DNA of 51,340 nt from Eubacterium sp. (GTDB lineage: Bacteria; Bacillota_A; Clostridia; Lachnospirales; Lachnospiraceae). A program made the translations under genes and the position numbers. Positions 17,234 through 25,605 of this stretch are shown here, one piece after another; positions within the stretch are counted from its first letter, which is position 1; each line of letters opens with the position of its first letter. The notes under the pieces are model-generated. The model was given only the letters and a program-made list of their open reading frames with translations. It ran no database searches and was not told the DNA's origin. Where the stretch lies: contig JAMPGN010000005.1 of the NCBI GenBank assembly GCA_023663915.1, positions 1-51,340 on the forward strand, in the 5' to 3' direction.

Positions 17234-18727
17234 ATGGGAAAACCAACCGGATTTATGGATTATGAGCGCAAAGTTTCAAAGGACGTGAGTCCGAAACAGC
17301 GCATTAAGAATTTTAATGAGTTCCATGAGCATCTTTCCATGGAGGAACAACAGTTACAGGGTGCGAGGTGCATGGACTGCGGCGTGCCGTTCTGTCAGTC
17401 GGGCATGACGTTGTGCGGTATGACATCGGGCTGTCCGCTGCACAATCTGGTGCCAGAGTGGAATGACCTCGTATACACGGGGAATTGGGAGCAGGCGTAT
17501 CTGCGTTTGCATAAGACCAACAATTTTCCAGAATTTACTTCGAGGGTATGTCCGGCATTGTGCGAGGCGGCTTGTACATGCGGTTTGAACGATGACCCTG
17601 TCTCCACGAAAGAAAACGAGTATGCGATCATCGAGAATGCCTATGCGAAAGGCTATGCCGCGCCGAAACCGCCCAAGGTGAGGACGGGAAAACGTGTGGC
17701 AGTCGTGGGGAGTGGTCCTTCGGGGCTTGCTGTGGCGGATCAGCTCAATAAAAGGGGGCATTCGGTAACGGTATTTGAACGTTCCGACAGGATCGGCGGG
17801 TTATTAATGTACGGTATTCCGAATATGAAACTGGAAAAACACGTGATTGACCGTAAGATCAAGGTGATGGAAGAAGAGGGTGTTACCTTCGTGACAGGGA
17901 CAGATATCGGCAAGGACACGAAAGCGGAGAAACTACTGAAAGAGTATGACCGCGTCGTGCTCTGCTGTGGCTCTTCCCAGCCAAGAGACATCACAGCGCC
18001 CGGTAGGGATGCAAAGGGAATCTATTTTGCAGTGGATTTTCTGACCAGAAACACGAAAAGCCTGTTAGACTCGAATTTTCAGGATAAACAGTATGTGGAC
18101 ACGAAGGATAAAAACGTGGTGATCATCGGCGGCGGCGACACCGGCAACGACTGTGTAGGCACGGCGATCCGCCATGGCGCAAAGTCCGTCACCCAGATTG
18201 AGATGATGCCTAAGGCTCCCGACAAGCGCGCCGAGAATAACCCGTGGCCGCAGTGGCCGAAAGTCTGCAAGACCGATTACGGTCAGGAGGAGGCAATCGC
18301 CGTTTACGGACATGACCCGCGCATCTACGAGTCTACCGTGAAAGAGTTTCTCAAAGATAAAAACGGCAACCTGAAGGCGGTGAAGATCGTTTCCCTGTCC
18401 TGGGAAAAAGATGCGAAGACCGGACGCATGAACATGAAGGAAGTGGAAGGGAGTGAAAAGACACTCGACGCGCAGATCGTCCTGATTGCCGCAGGTTTTC
18501 TGGGAAGCCAGAAGTATGTGACGGACGCATTCAAGGTGGCGTTGGACAACCGGACCAATGTGAAAACGCAGGAAGGCAGGTTTGCTACGAGCGTGGACAG
18601 AGTCTTTACGGCGGGCGACATGCACACGGGTCAATCCCTCGTCGTCAAGGCGATACGCCAGGGACGGGAGTGTGCAAGAGAAGTGGACGAAAGTCTGATG
18701 GGATATACGAATATGTATGTGCAGTAG
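17234..18727 (+). CDS. gltD: Glutamate synthase (NADPH) small subunit (497 aa)
   Basis: This FAD protein passes electrons from NADPH to GltB. The N-terminal cysteines (CMDCGVPFCQSG, then SGCPLHNLVPEW and CPALCEAACTCG) bind two 4Fe-4S clusters. The FAD site is VVGSGPSGLAVADQL (near residue 155), and the NADPH site is VIIGGGDTGNDCVGTAIRHG (near residue 297). The end GDMHTGQSLVVKAIRQGRE is the conserved C-terminal FAD contact. ATG at 17234 follows TAAGGAGGAGAAAT; the frame is open from 17174 inside gltB but lacks a signal there. It forms an operon with gltB and is followed by a strong terminator. Confidence 0.97.
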   Translation: MGKPTGFMDYERKVSKDVSPKQRIKNFNEFHEHLSMEEQQLQGARCMDCGVPFCQSGMTLCGMTSGCPLHNLVPEWNDLVYTGNWEQAYLRLHKTNNFPEFTSRVCPALCEAACTCGLNDDPVSTKENEYAIIENAYAKGYAAPKPPKVRTGKRVAVVGSGPSGLAVADQLNKRGHSVTVFERSDRIGGLLMYGIPNMKLEKHVIDRKIKVMEEEGVTFVTGTDIGKDTKAEKLLKEYDRVVLCCGSSQPRDITAPGRDAKGIYFAVDFLTRNTKSLLDSNFQDKQYVDTKDKNVVIIGGGDTGNDCVGTAIRHGAKSVTQIEMMPKAPDKRAENNPWPQWPKVCKTDYGQEEAIAVYGHDPRIYESTVKEFLKDKNGNLKAVKIVSLSWEKDAKTGRMNMKEVEGSEKTLDAQIVLIAAGFLGSQKYVTDAFKVALDNRTNVKTQEGRFATSVDRVFTAGDMHTGQSLVVKAIRQGRECAREVDESLMGYTNMYVQ

Positions 18728-18736
18728 AAAAATGAT

Positions 18737-18774
18737 AAAAACCTTATGGTTGTTTTGGCAATCATAAGGTTTTT
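18737..18774 (+). terminator. Rho-independent terminator of gltBD
   Basis: A 16-bp stem (one G-T pair) between 18737-18752 and 18759-18774 encloses a 6-nt loop and ends in TTTTT. It starts 10 bp after the gltD stop codon. Confidence 0.9.
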
Positions 18775-18780
18775 GAATTT

Positions 18781-18884
18781 CGTAAACGAGCGTCAGCTCC
18801 CTTTTTTTTTCTATAGGAAATTCCTATGCTTATTTCGAGTTCGCCGTAGGCGAATCTCGTAAACGAGCGTCAGCTCGTTTTTTT
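18781..18884 (+). repeat. Tandem copies of a 19-nt hairpin/terminator repeat
   Basis: The 19-mer CGTAAACGAGCGTCAGCTC occurs at 18781-18799 and again, identical, at 18858-18876, each followed by a T-run. In the second copy the hairpin AACGAGC/GCTCGTT is intact. Between them lie the palindrome AGGAAATTCCT and a short hairpin TTCGCCGTAGGCGAA. A variant is at 12341. They may serve as extra terminators between the gltBD operon and the convergent biosynthetic operon. Confidence 0.6.
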
Positions 18885-18960
18885 CTATGTGCACTTCACA
18901 GGATGCAGTTCAATATATCCTCTGTTGCCAATTGGTGCCAACTGAATCCGGGGATTCGTA

Positions 18961-20397
18961 TCATCCTAATGCAAGATTTTGAAGCCGCTCCATATATCGT
19001 TCCAGCCAGTCCTGTTCCGCTTTACAGTCACAGACGATGGCGACATTGAAATATTTACTGATGTAAAATTTCCATAACCGCAACTGAAATTCCATAGCGT
19101 CCTGAAAAATTTCCAGGGCCTCCTCTTTGTGCGTACCGGTCTGATAGGCGGCAAACGCTTTTCGATAAAACTGGTCTGTAATCTGGTCGAATCCATAATG
19201 CGGAGTCCGTCTCAATCCCCAACAATCTTCCGCCTCCGCTTCTTGTAAATACTCCTCTCGCGTAAGGGGAGTACGGTATACATCTGTGTAGAATCCCTGT
19301 GAAGTCTCCATGGTCCAGTAAAGCCCGTTAAAGGTATGGTCCGGATCAGTATGGAGAGAACGGATAATGTCAACCAATTCTGTCAGATGTATCTGGAGCT
19401 TCTTAGCATCGACATTCAACTCTGGAATCCGGTTTAAATAATCCCGTTTTAGATGGTTTAGTTTCTCGGAGTAGGACTGTAATAGGAAATATGCGTCCAG
19501 GCGGTAATTGAAGGAAATTCCAAAATAGGGAATTACACTGCAGTGATTACCGCATAGCTTCTGGGCATCGGGGCAGCTATATTGGGTAAAAGATTTCGAT
19601 GCCAACATTTCCGTGAGACTTCCGTTCCAAGGAATGGTTTCTTTCAGGTTGTGATAGCATGGGAGCATCAGGGAGCCATCCGGAGCAAAGGTTAAGGTTC
19701 TGTGGTTGGCGGAGCATGGCGGTCGCTGCGCTGCATCGGGATTTCCCAGAAATTCCATAAAATGAAGCATTACAACGGTGTAGGGTTCAAATATGCGTGC
19801 AATAATCTGTCGGATGATTGTCGCAGTTTCAAGGGTATCCGGTGAAGTAAAATATGGAAAAACCGGATTCAGATAGATTTCCGAATGATGCTGCTGTGCA
19901 TAGCGGATCATGCAGTCAAGTTCCGCTAGATTGTCTTGGGAGATGACAGTCATGATTTTAGGTGGGCGTATAGGCTGGAGTTTTTCCATTGTTTCTAGAA
20001 CTTTGTCCAGTCCGTCGATCCCTCTGACTTTGTGGTAAGTATCCCGCTGCAGTGTATCGAGCGAGAGATTAAATTTGTCAGCGCAGACAGCGATTTCTTC
20101 CAAATGGCCCTGCGCGTGGGGAATGCCGTTCGTCGTGACTTCGGTCTTGATGCCAAGACTTTTGGCATACTGCAGCAGTTGTACCAGATTGGGGTTTAAT
20201 GTCGGTTCTCCGCCTGTGAAATCAATATAGCGAACACCTACCCGGTAACACTGGGAAATGAGTTCTTTTGCCTCTGCCAGTCTCAGCTCCTGCACGTTTT
20301 GAAAACGGTTGTCCTGCCATACATTACAGTATTGGCAGCGGGAACTGCATCGGTAGGTAACATAGTAACGCATACAATAGTAATTTTCTTTCTTCAT
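18961..20397 (-). CDS. Radical SAM enzyme with SPASM-like C-terminal cysteines (478 aa)
   Basis: The 4Fe-4S/SAM site is CX3CX2C at Cys17, Cys21 and Cys24 (TYRCSSRCQYCNVW), followed by the SAM-contact motif DFTGGEPTLNP and TEVTTNGIP. After the partial TIM barrel come cysteines in PPCSANHR, MLPCYHN and CPDAQKLCGNHC, which suggest an auxiliary cluster as in SPASM/Twitch enzymes. A C-terminal extension of about 180 residues (from NYRLDAYFLLQ) has no family I recognise. It is the last gene of the six-gene operon; RBS AGAGGTG. Known SPASM/Twitch relatives acting on sugars are BtrN, NeoN and AviX12. Substrate here is unknown, and no peptide precursor is visible nearby. Confidence 0.85.
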   Translation of the reverse strand: MKKENYYCMRYYVTYRCSSRCQYCNVWQDNRFQNVQELRLAEAKELISQCYRVGVRYIDFTGGEPTLNPNLVQLLQYAKSLGIKTEVTTNGIPHAQGHLEEIAVCADKFNLSLDTLQRDTYHKVRGIDGLDKVLETMEKLQPIRPPKIMTVISQDNLAELDCMIRYAQQHHSEIYLNPVFPYFTSPDTLETATIIRQIIARIFEPYTVVMLHFMEFLGNPDAAQRPPCSANHRTLTFAPDGSLMLPCYHNLKETIPWNGSLTEMLASKSFTQYSCPDAQKLCGNHCSVIPYFGISFNYRLDAYFLLQSYSEKLNHLKRDYLNRIPELNVDAKKLQIHLTELVDIIRSLHTDPDHTFNGLYWTMETSQGFYTDVYRTPLTREEYLQEAEAEDCWGLRRTPHYGFDQITDQFYRKAFAAYQTGTHKEEALEIFQDAMEFQLRLWKFYISKYFNVAIVCDCKAEQDWLERYMERLQNLALG

Positions 20398-20456
20398 AAG
20401 ATAGGCACCTCTTTCTCCAATCGTTTTGTTTGTTGTAAGTCGGATATGATTACTGC

Positions 20457-21746
20457 TTAAGTCAAAATGGATGCTTCTACTTGGGCGATGCTTTGTTCTA
20501 ACAGCTCTAATCCTTGCCGCAGTTGTGATGCATTTATGTTCAGCGGTGGCGCTAACCGGATGATATAGTTATTCTGGATTACTTCAAGACCGTTGTAGCG
20601 GCATTTTTGAAAGACCATGCTTCCCATTTGTGTATACGGAGTTTTGAACTTGGGGTCAGAGACAAATTCCACGGCGGCCATCAAACCGATGGAACGTACA
20701 TCACCGATGGAGCGGAACCTATCTTTTAAGGCCAGGAGTCCGTTTTGCAAAATTTCACCACATCTGCGTACATTTTCCAGAATATTGTATTCTTCGATCA
20801 GTTCTAACAGTTTTGCGGCTGCTGCCAATGCTTCCGGATGTGCGGCGAATGTGGAAGATCGTTCCCAGGGACGCACAGCATATTTGTTACAGGTAAGAAA
20901 TTCACGCTCTAATAGGACGGATAGCGGTTTTCCATTGGCAAGCCCTTTGGTCAGGGCAATCATGTCCGGCACGATATGAAAATAGGAACTTGCCAGATAA
21001 TCGCCTGTTCTCCCGCCGCCGGTCAGCACTTCGTCGGCAAACATGATAATTCCCTCGCGACGGCAGAAATCTTTAAGTTCCGACCAATAATGGAGCGGCG
21101 GTATGATGATGCCGGCACCCTGAATCGGTTCAAATAGGATGGCCCTGGCTTTTTGTTCTTTTAGTGTTTGGCATGCCGCTTTGACGCACTCCATGTTGCA
21201 ATGTTCCTTTTGCTTATTTAAGGGACAGCGGTAGCAGTTTGGGAAATCCAGTTGGAAATTGTGATAAAGCGCCGCCGATTCGGTTTCGTTTATCAACAAT
21301 TTTGAGGCCTGGGTTTTTCCATGGAAACCGTTTCGGAAAGCTCCGATGCCGATTCTTTTTTTATCATAGTAATTTATGAGATCGGTCAGTCCGCGGTCAA
21401 TGGTATAGCCGCCGTCATTGTAGGGGATTGCCTTATAGTCATCCGACGGCAGGTGGGGAAAGAGTTTCTGATAAAAATGCAGTTCCGCCAATGAGTGGCG
21501 TCCATGGATATTAGCCAGACAATCCGCCTGTAGGTAAGCAGCCTGGTTGATGGCTTCACATCTATGTCCGAAAGAGTTTGTAAAGACTCCGGAAGTAAAA
21601 TCCAGGTAGCGTTTTCCATCCGCATCCTGATACCAGCAGCCAGCTCCCTTGACGGGAACGGGGTCATTGTCCGACAGACAGCCTTGTGGCAGATATTTTT
21701 TTAATTGGCTTACAATTTCATGGTTTTTCTTTTGATTTGCTGGCAT
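20457..21746 (-). CDS. Class III PLP aminotransferase (429 aa)
   Basis: An aminotransferase class III protein related to 4-aminobutyrate/ornithine and glutamate semialdehyde enzymes. Visible landmarks are YLDFTSGVFTNSFGHRCE near residue 47, the PLP-ring Asp in FADEVLTGGGRTG, and the Schiff-base lysine in ALTKGLANGKPLS (Lys267). An unusual Cys-rich insert, CYRCPLNKQKEHCNMEC, lies between the N-terminal substrate loop and the large domain and could bind metal. RBS GGGAGGTG precedes the ATG. It lies between the glycosyltransferase-like and radical SAM genes, so an amination step (for example of a keto or aldehyde sugar, as in NeoB/BtrB) is a reasonable guess. Confidence 0.87.
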   Translation of the reverse strand: MPANQKKNHEIVSQLKKYLPQGCLSDNDPVPVKGAGCWYQDADGKRYLDFTSGVFTNSFGHRCEAINQAAYLQADCLANIHGRHSLAELHFYQKLFPHLPSDDYKAIPYNDGGYTIDRGLTDLINYYDKKRIGIGAFRNGFHGKTQASKLLINETESAALYHNFQLDFPNCYRCPLNKQKEHCNMECVKAACQTLKEQKARAILFEPIQGAGIIIPPLHYWSELKDFCRREGIIMFADEVLTGGGRTGDYLASSYFHIVPDMIALTKGLANGKPLSVLLEREFLTCNKYAVRPWERSSTFAAHPEALAAAAKLLELIEEYNILENVRRCGEILQNGLLALKDRFRSIGDVRSIGLMAAVEFVSDPKFKTPYTQMGSMVFQKCRYNGLEVIQNNYIIRLAPPLNINASQLRQGLELLEQSIAQVEASILT

Positions 21747-21769
21747 GAAAACACCTCCCAGTGTAATTG

Positions 21770-22966
21770 TTATTTTGTTTTATCCAGTCGATTTCTGACA
21801 GCTCCCATGGAGAGCATATTTTCAATCGTTCCATAATTTTTCAACAGTTCAAAATATGGCTGCAGGCTTTGAAAGCTGCGCAAATACGGCTCAATGCCGT
21901 CTTCCAGCTCCAGCAATATTTCTAGCATCATGCATCCTTGATAATTACGATAGGGAATGTCCCGCTCGATATTGCGTTTGTTGATCCATGTGTGCATAAT
22001 ATCTTGAAGCCAATCCGGATGTTCCGGACGATCTTCCAGTGTATAGTAGTGCCACTCTGCTTTCTGGCCGGTAGCGTTGTCATAGAAAAAGGGCGGGTCC
22101 CAGTTGAGGTTTAGAAATGCTTCTAACTGTTCGGTACCCCAGAGATTATGAGTGGCAGCTATCATGGGAAAGGTCCGCTGGTCAAAGCCCAATAATTGTT
22201 GGGAGATGGTGTCGGCATCCGGCTCCTGCGTAAGCCAGTTGTTCTGGAACAGACTGGCAAAGAAGTTGCACCAGTCGGACAAAAGCTCCATGTCGTTGAA
22301 ATACATCAGGCAGGTGTTGACGGCTGGAAGGTCTGTCGGTATTTCTTCCGGCAGATGGTAGCCATCCGGAAAATGAAGGGTTTTGAAATCGCTGTAGCAA
22401 GGCAGACAGAGCGCCTCCAAATGTCCGTATGCCGCCCGTATGGTTTTGGGATGCTTCAAAATAGCATCATGGCGTTTTTTCAGAATTAAATCGGTATCTA
22501 CAAATAATATTGGCAGTCCATCCACTGTAGAACGTTTTGCCGCATCCAGCAGTGCATATGGTTTGGAGGCGGAATAGTAGATGCGGTGGTCGATGTTTTC
22601 CATGGTAATATTGGCATCTAGCGTCTGGTGATCTACCAGATCCCAGACACCGTGTTCCAAGAGTCCATGATTATCCAAAAATTTGTATATCCATCCATCG
22701 CAGTAGAGCGTGTGGTCAGATTCCGGTTCCGGATACAAGATGCCGCGAATAATGGATCCGCTGGCAAGCATGGTCAGCAGATAATGACTTCCGAAGGCAG
22801 TCTCCATCACGGTTTCGTCTAATGTCTCGTTGGCCTGCGGCTGACCGCCGAAGGTCCTATATGCCAGCGGATGGCATCCCAAGGAATTTATGGTGCGCAG
22901 GGGAGAGCCGACTATCGCTGATGATTGAATTTTGTCTAACAATGATTTTACAATTTTACTTGTCAT
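21770..22966 (-). CDS. Glycosyltransferase-like protein of unknown family (398 aa)
   Basis: No signal peptide or membrane segment. A DxD-type motif in LPILFVDTDLILKK (about residues 155-168) follows a segment KPYALLDAAKR. The later VNTCLMYFNDMELLSDW is placed as in small nucleotide-sugar transferases and DUF6734-like proteins. I therefore favour a GT-A-like fold, without certainty. ATG at 22966 follows TGGAGGAAATCC and overlaps the stop of the epimerase gene by 4 bp (ATGA), so the two are translationally coupled. The frame open to 23029 lacks its own signal. Alternative: a non-catalytic relative acting as scaffold. Confidence 0.6.
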   Translation of the reverse strand: MTSKIVKSLLDKIQSSAIVGSPLRTINSLGCHPLAYRTFGGQPQANETLDETVMETAFGSHYLLTMLASGSIIRGILYPEPESDHTLYCDGWIYKFLDNHGLLEHGVWDLVDHQTLDANITMENIDHRIYYSASKPYALLDAAKRSTVDGLPILFVDTDLILKKRHDAILKHPKTIRAAYGHLEALCLPCYSDFKTLHFPDGYHLPEEIPTDLPAVNTCLMYFNDMELLSDWCNFFASLFQNNWLTQEPDADTISQQLLGFDQRTFPMIAATHNLWGTEQLEAFLNLNWDPPFFYDNATGQKAEWHYYTLEDRPEHPDWLQDIMHTWINKRNIERDIPYRNYQGCMMLEILLELEDGIEPYLRSFQSLQPYFELLKNYGTIENMLSMGAVRNRLDKTK

Positions 22967-24021
22967 AGGATTTCCTCCATATTTTGATTGCGTTGTCCGG
23001 CAGGGTTTTTCAGACGTTGCTGCCACCATGCCGCCGTTTTTCCAAGACCGTCTTCCAGAGTGGTTTTGGGGACAAAACCAAAGATATTGGCGGCTTTGCT
23101 GTAATCCATTCGTTGTGCGGGGATTTCCGCTAGTGACTCGGAGAACGTAATTTTGGCAGGTCGGCTGTCACCAAGGAGAGTCTGGATAGATTGAATGATT
23201 TCGTCCATCGCATAACAGCGGTGTGCCCCCAGATTGAAGGCATCTCCCCATGCCGGAAATTGTGGTCCCTGTAAATCTAGTTGCTCAATGACATGCCATA
23301 GCGTTTGGCATAAATCGTCAATGTAGAGAAAATCTCTCTGAAAATTGTGGATATTTCCGTTGGAATCACGGTACTTGCGCAGGATACAGTTCTTGCCTTC
23401 CAGGATTGCGCGGATCGTTCCGGGAATAATGCGGGTGGTCTGCAAGTCATATGGACCATATATGTTGCAAAAACGAAATACGATTGACGGTACATCGTAC
23501 TTGACAAACCATTCCCGCACCATCTGGTCTGCTCTTGCTTTGGATGAGTCATACGGCGAATCGATGGGAGAGAGGGGATCGGTTTCCCGATACGCCTGTC
23601 CATGAAGAATGCCGTACACTTTGTCCGTGGAGGCATAGAGAAAGCCCTTGAGTTTTCCATAGTCTGCAGCAGCACGCAGGAGGGCTTCTGTTCCTCCTGC
23701 ATTGACGCTCATAGTCCTACTGTAATCTTCCGCGCCCAGTTGAAGTGTGGACAGTGCTGCCAGATGAATGACATAGTCAATCGGATGGCGAAAGATTTTC
23801 TGTAAGATCAGAGAGTCTCTCACATCGCCCCGAATTTCCATGAGATCGTAATCGGATTCTTTGCTGTCTGGATGATCGGTATGTCGGTATCCCGGATGGG
23901 AGTGCCGGGGCGCCTGGATGTCCAGGGCAATCACGGCACAATCCTGTTTTAATAAATGCATGATTAAATTTGTTCCGATAAAACCGGAAGAACCTGTTAT
24001 TAAAATGGTATGTTTATGCAT
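22963..24021 (-). CDS. NAD-dependent epimerase/dehydratase, extended SDR (352 aa)
   Basis: The NAD-binding GXXGXXG motif is ILITGSSGFIGTNL at the N-terminus. The DVRD turn (EIRGDVRDSL) and HLAALST follow, and the catalytic YX3K is in SPYDSSKARAD with the Ser/Thr in LYASTDKVYG. This is the pattern of nucleotide-sugar 4-epimerases and 4,6-dehydratases (the ASTDKVYG form resembles CDP-/dTDP-/GDP-sugar dehydratases). RBS AAAGGAG. It starts 15 bp after the MalQ gene and overlaps the next gene by 4 bp. It probably modifies an NDP-sugar; which one cannot be told. Confidence 0.87.
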   Translation of the reverse strand: MHKHTILITGSSGFIGTNLIMHLLKQDCAVIALDIQAPRHSHPGYRHTDHPDSKESDYDLMEIRGDVRDSLILQKIFRHPIDYVIHLAALSTLQLGAEDYSRTMSVNAGGTEALLRAAADYGKLKGFLYASTDKVYGILHGQAYRETDPLSPIDSPYDSSKARADQMVREWFVKYDVPSIVFRFCNIYGPYDLQTTRIIPGTIRAILEGKNCILRKYRDSNGNIHNFQRDFLYIDDLCQTLWHVIEQLDLQGPQFPAWGDAFNLGAHRCYAMDEIIQSIQTLLGDSRPAKITFSESLAEIPAQRMDYSKAANIFGFVPKTTLEDGLGKTAAWWQQRLKNPAGQRNQNMEEIL

Positions 24022-24036
24022 GTATTCACCGCTCCT

Positions 24037-25605
24037 TTATGCGTCCAAATATTCAAAAAACTCTGACTCGCCATCCGGCTGGCACCGTCCGGTAAGAATT
24101 GTCAGCCTTCTGATGTACCGGCATGTGTTATCGTCGAACTGATCCAGAGCAGGGAGGCGCCATAGCCATGAGCGTTCGTAATCGTCTGTATAAACCATCC
24201 GTGCTTCCTTGCCTAAGCCCAGCAGATCCTGCAGCGGGATAATTACCAGATTTGCAGGAGATTTGAATGCCTCTTCAATCAAGGCATGGTGCAGGTCTTC
24301 CCTGGAAGTCTTGTGGGTCCACCACGCCATATAGCGGAGTTCTTCGTCGGTCTTTTGCTCCAGAAATTCCTTCAGGGTGGGATTGTCGTGTGTGCCGGTG
24401 TACACAACCATATCCTGTCGGTGGTAAAATGGCAGATGGTTGTCCCCGGCTCCATACTTTCCGGTAAAGGCAAATTGGAGAAGGCGCATACCGGGCCATC
24501 CGAGTTCCTGCATCCGTTCGCGCAGACCGTCGGGGACTTTGCCAAGGTCTTCTACGATAATGGACATGCCGCATTGACATGCCTCCTGCTGAATGGCTTC
24601 GGTGAGACTGGTATCCTGCATTTCCGGTCCATCGTACCAGCTTCCGGTGACTTCGCCGTCTTTGATGCCAAAATACCGTTTGATGGCAATGGCATGGTCG
24701 ATTCGCAGAGAGTTGTACATAGTTCCGCAGAGGCGGATTCTTCTGCGGAACCATGCATAATTATTCGATTTGTGTAGTTTCCAATCGTAAACAGGATTGC
24801 CCCAGTTGCGGTCATGACCGGAAAAATCATCTGCCGGGACGCCCGCCCACAATCTGGTCTTACCAGTTGCCGGATCTACGGCGAAGAGTTCTGGATTTCC
24901 CCAGACGTCCGCACTGTCGGCGGCTACGTAGAACGGCATGTCACCGATGATCTCAATTCCTTTCCGGTTGGCATATTCTTTCAATCGGTTCCATTGGGAG
25001 AAAAAGCAAAACTGTGTAAATTTCCAGAATGCGATGGAGTCCTGATGTTGTGCGATCCACCGAGAATAGCCAGGCTCTTTGCGGAAAGCGAGTTCCGGAG
25101 GCCAGGTGTTCCAAGGGTGATATCCCATCGCTTCTTTGATGGTCATAAAGGCTGCAAAATTGTCCAGCCAGTCCGCGTTCTCCTGACAAAAATTCCTGTA
25201 ATCTATGTCTGTCAGCCCGCTTTTTTCCTGAAAAGCCTGAAATGCTTTTCTTAACAGAGGCACGCGGGTTTCAAACAGCCGTCCATAGTCTACTGTGCCT
25301 GTCTTAAGGCAGCTGGCTTCTTCTAGGTCTTTGCGCGTTAAAAGGCCATCTTCAAAGAGGTACTGCGGAGAGATGAAATAATAATTTCCGGCAAAGGCAC
25401 TGGGAGATTGATAAGGGCTGTTGCCATAACTGGTAGGATTGGCAGGAAGGAGTGAGAGTACACTGATTCTGCTTTCCTGCAGTTTATCAATGAATTGCAG
25501 TGTAGTTGGACCAAGATCACCGATACCGAAAGGTCCTGGAATACTGGTAATGGAGATCAAGGTGCCTGCCTGTCTTTGCCTCTTTGTTTGTCCTGTATTT
25601 TTCAT
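24037..25605 (-). CDS. malQ: 4-alpha-glucanotransferase (GH77, 522 aa)
   Basis: GH77 amylomaltase: SITSIPGPFGIGDLGPTTLQ at the N-terminus, PTSYGNSPYQSPSAFAGN, and the three catalytic acids in SLRIDHA (Asp303), IVEDLGKV (Glu352) and TGTHDNP (Asp407). The region just after the nucleophile (AIAIKRYFGIKDGEVTGSWY) departs from the usual RIDHFRGF, so acceptor use may differ. The family moves alpha-1,4-glucans between acceptors. In this cluster it may supply glucose units or form an unusual glucoside. It overlaps the SDR gene by 4 bp and has RBS GGAGGAGG. It may equally be an ordinary glycogen enzyme captured by the operon. Confidence 0.88.
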   Translation of the reverse strand: MKNTGQTKRQRQAGTLISITSIPGPFGIGDLGPTTLQFIDKLQESRISVLSLLPANPTSYGNSPYQSPSAFAGNYYFISPQYLFEDGLLTRKDLEEASCLKTGTVDYGRLFETRVPLLRKAFQAFQEKSGLTDIDYRNFCQENADWLDNFAAFMTIKEAMGYHPWNTWPPELAFRKEPGYSRWIAQHQDSIAFWKFTQFCFFSQWNRLKEYANRKGIEIIGDMPFYVAADSADVWGNPELFAVDPATGKTRLWAGVPADDFSGHDRNWGNPVYDWKLHKSNNYAWFRRRIRLCGTMYNSLRIDHAIAIKRYFGIKDGEVTGSWYDGPEMQDTSLTEAIQQEACQCGMSIIVEDLGKVPDGLRERMQELGWPGMRLLQFAFTGKYGAGDNHLPFYHRQDMVVYTGTHDNPTLKEFLEQKTDEELRYMAWWTHKTSREDLHHALIEEAFKSPANLVIIPLQDLLGLGKEARMVYTDDYERSWLWRLPALDQFDDNTCRYIRRLTILTGRCQPDGESEFFEYLDA

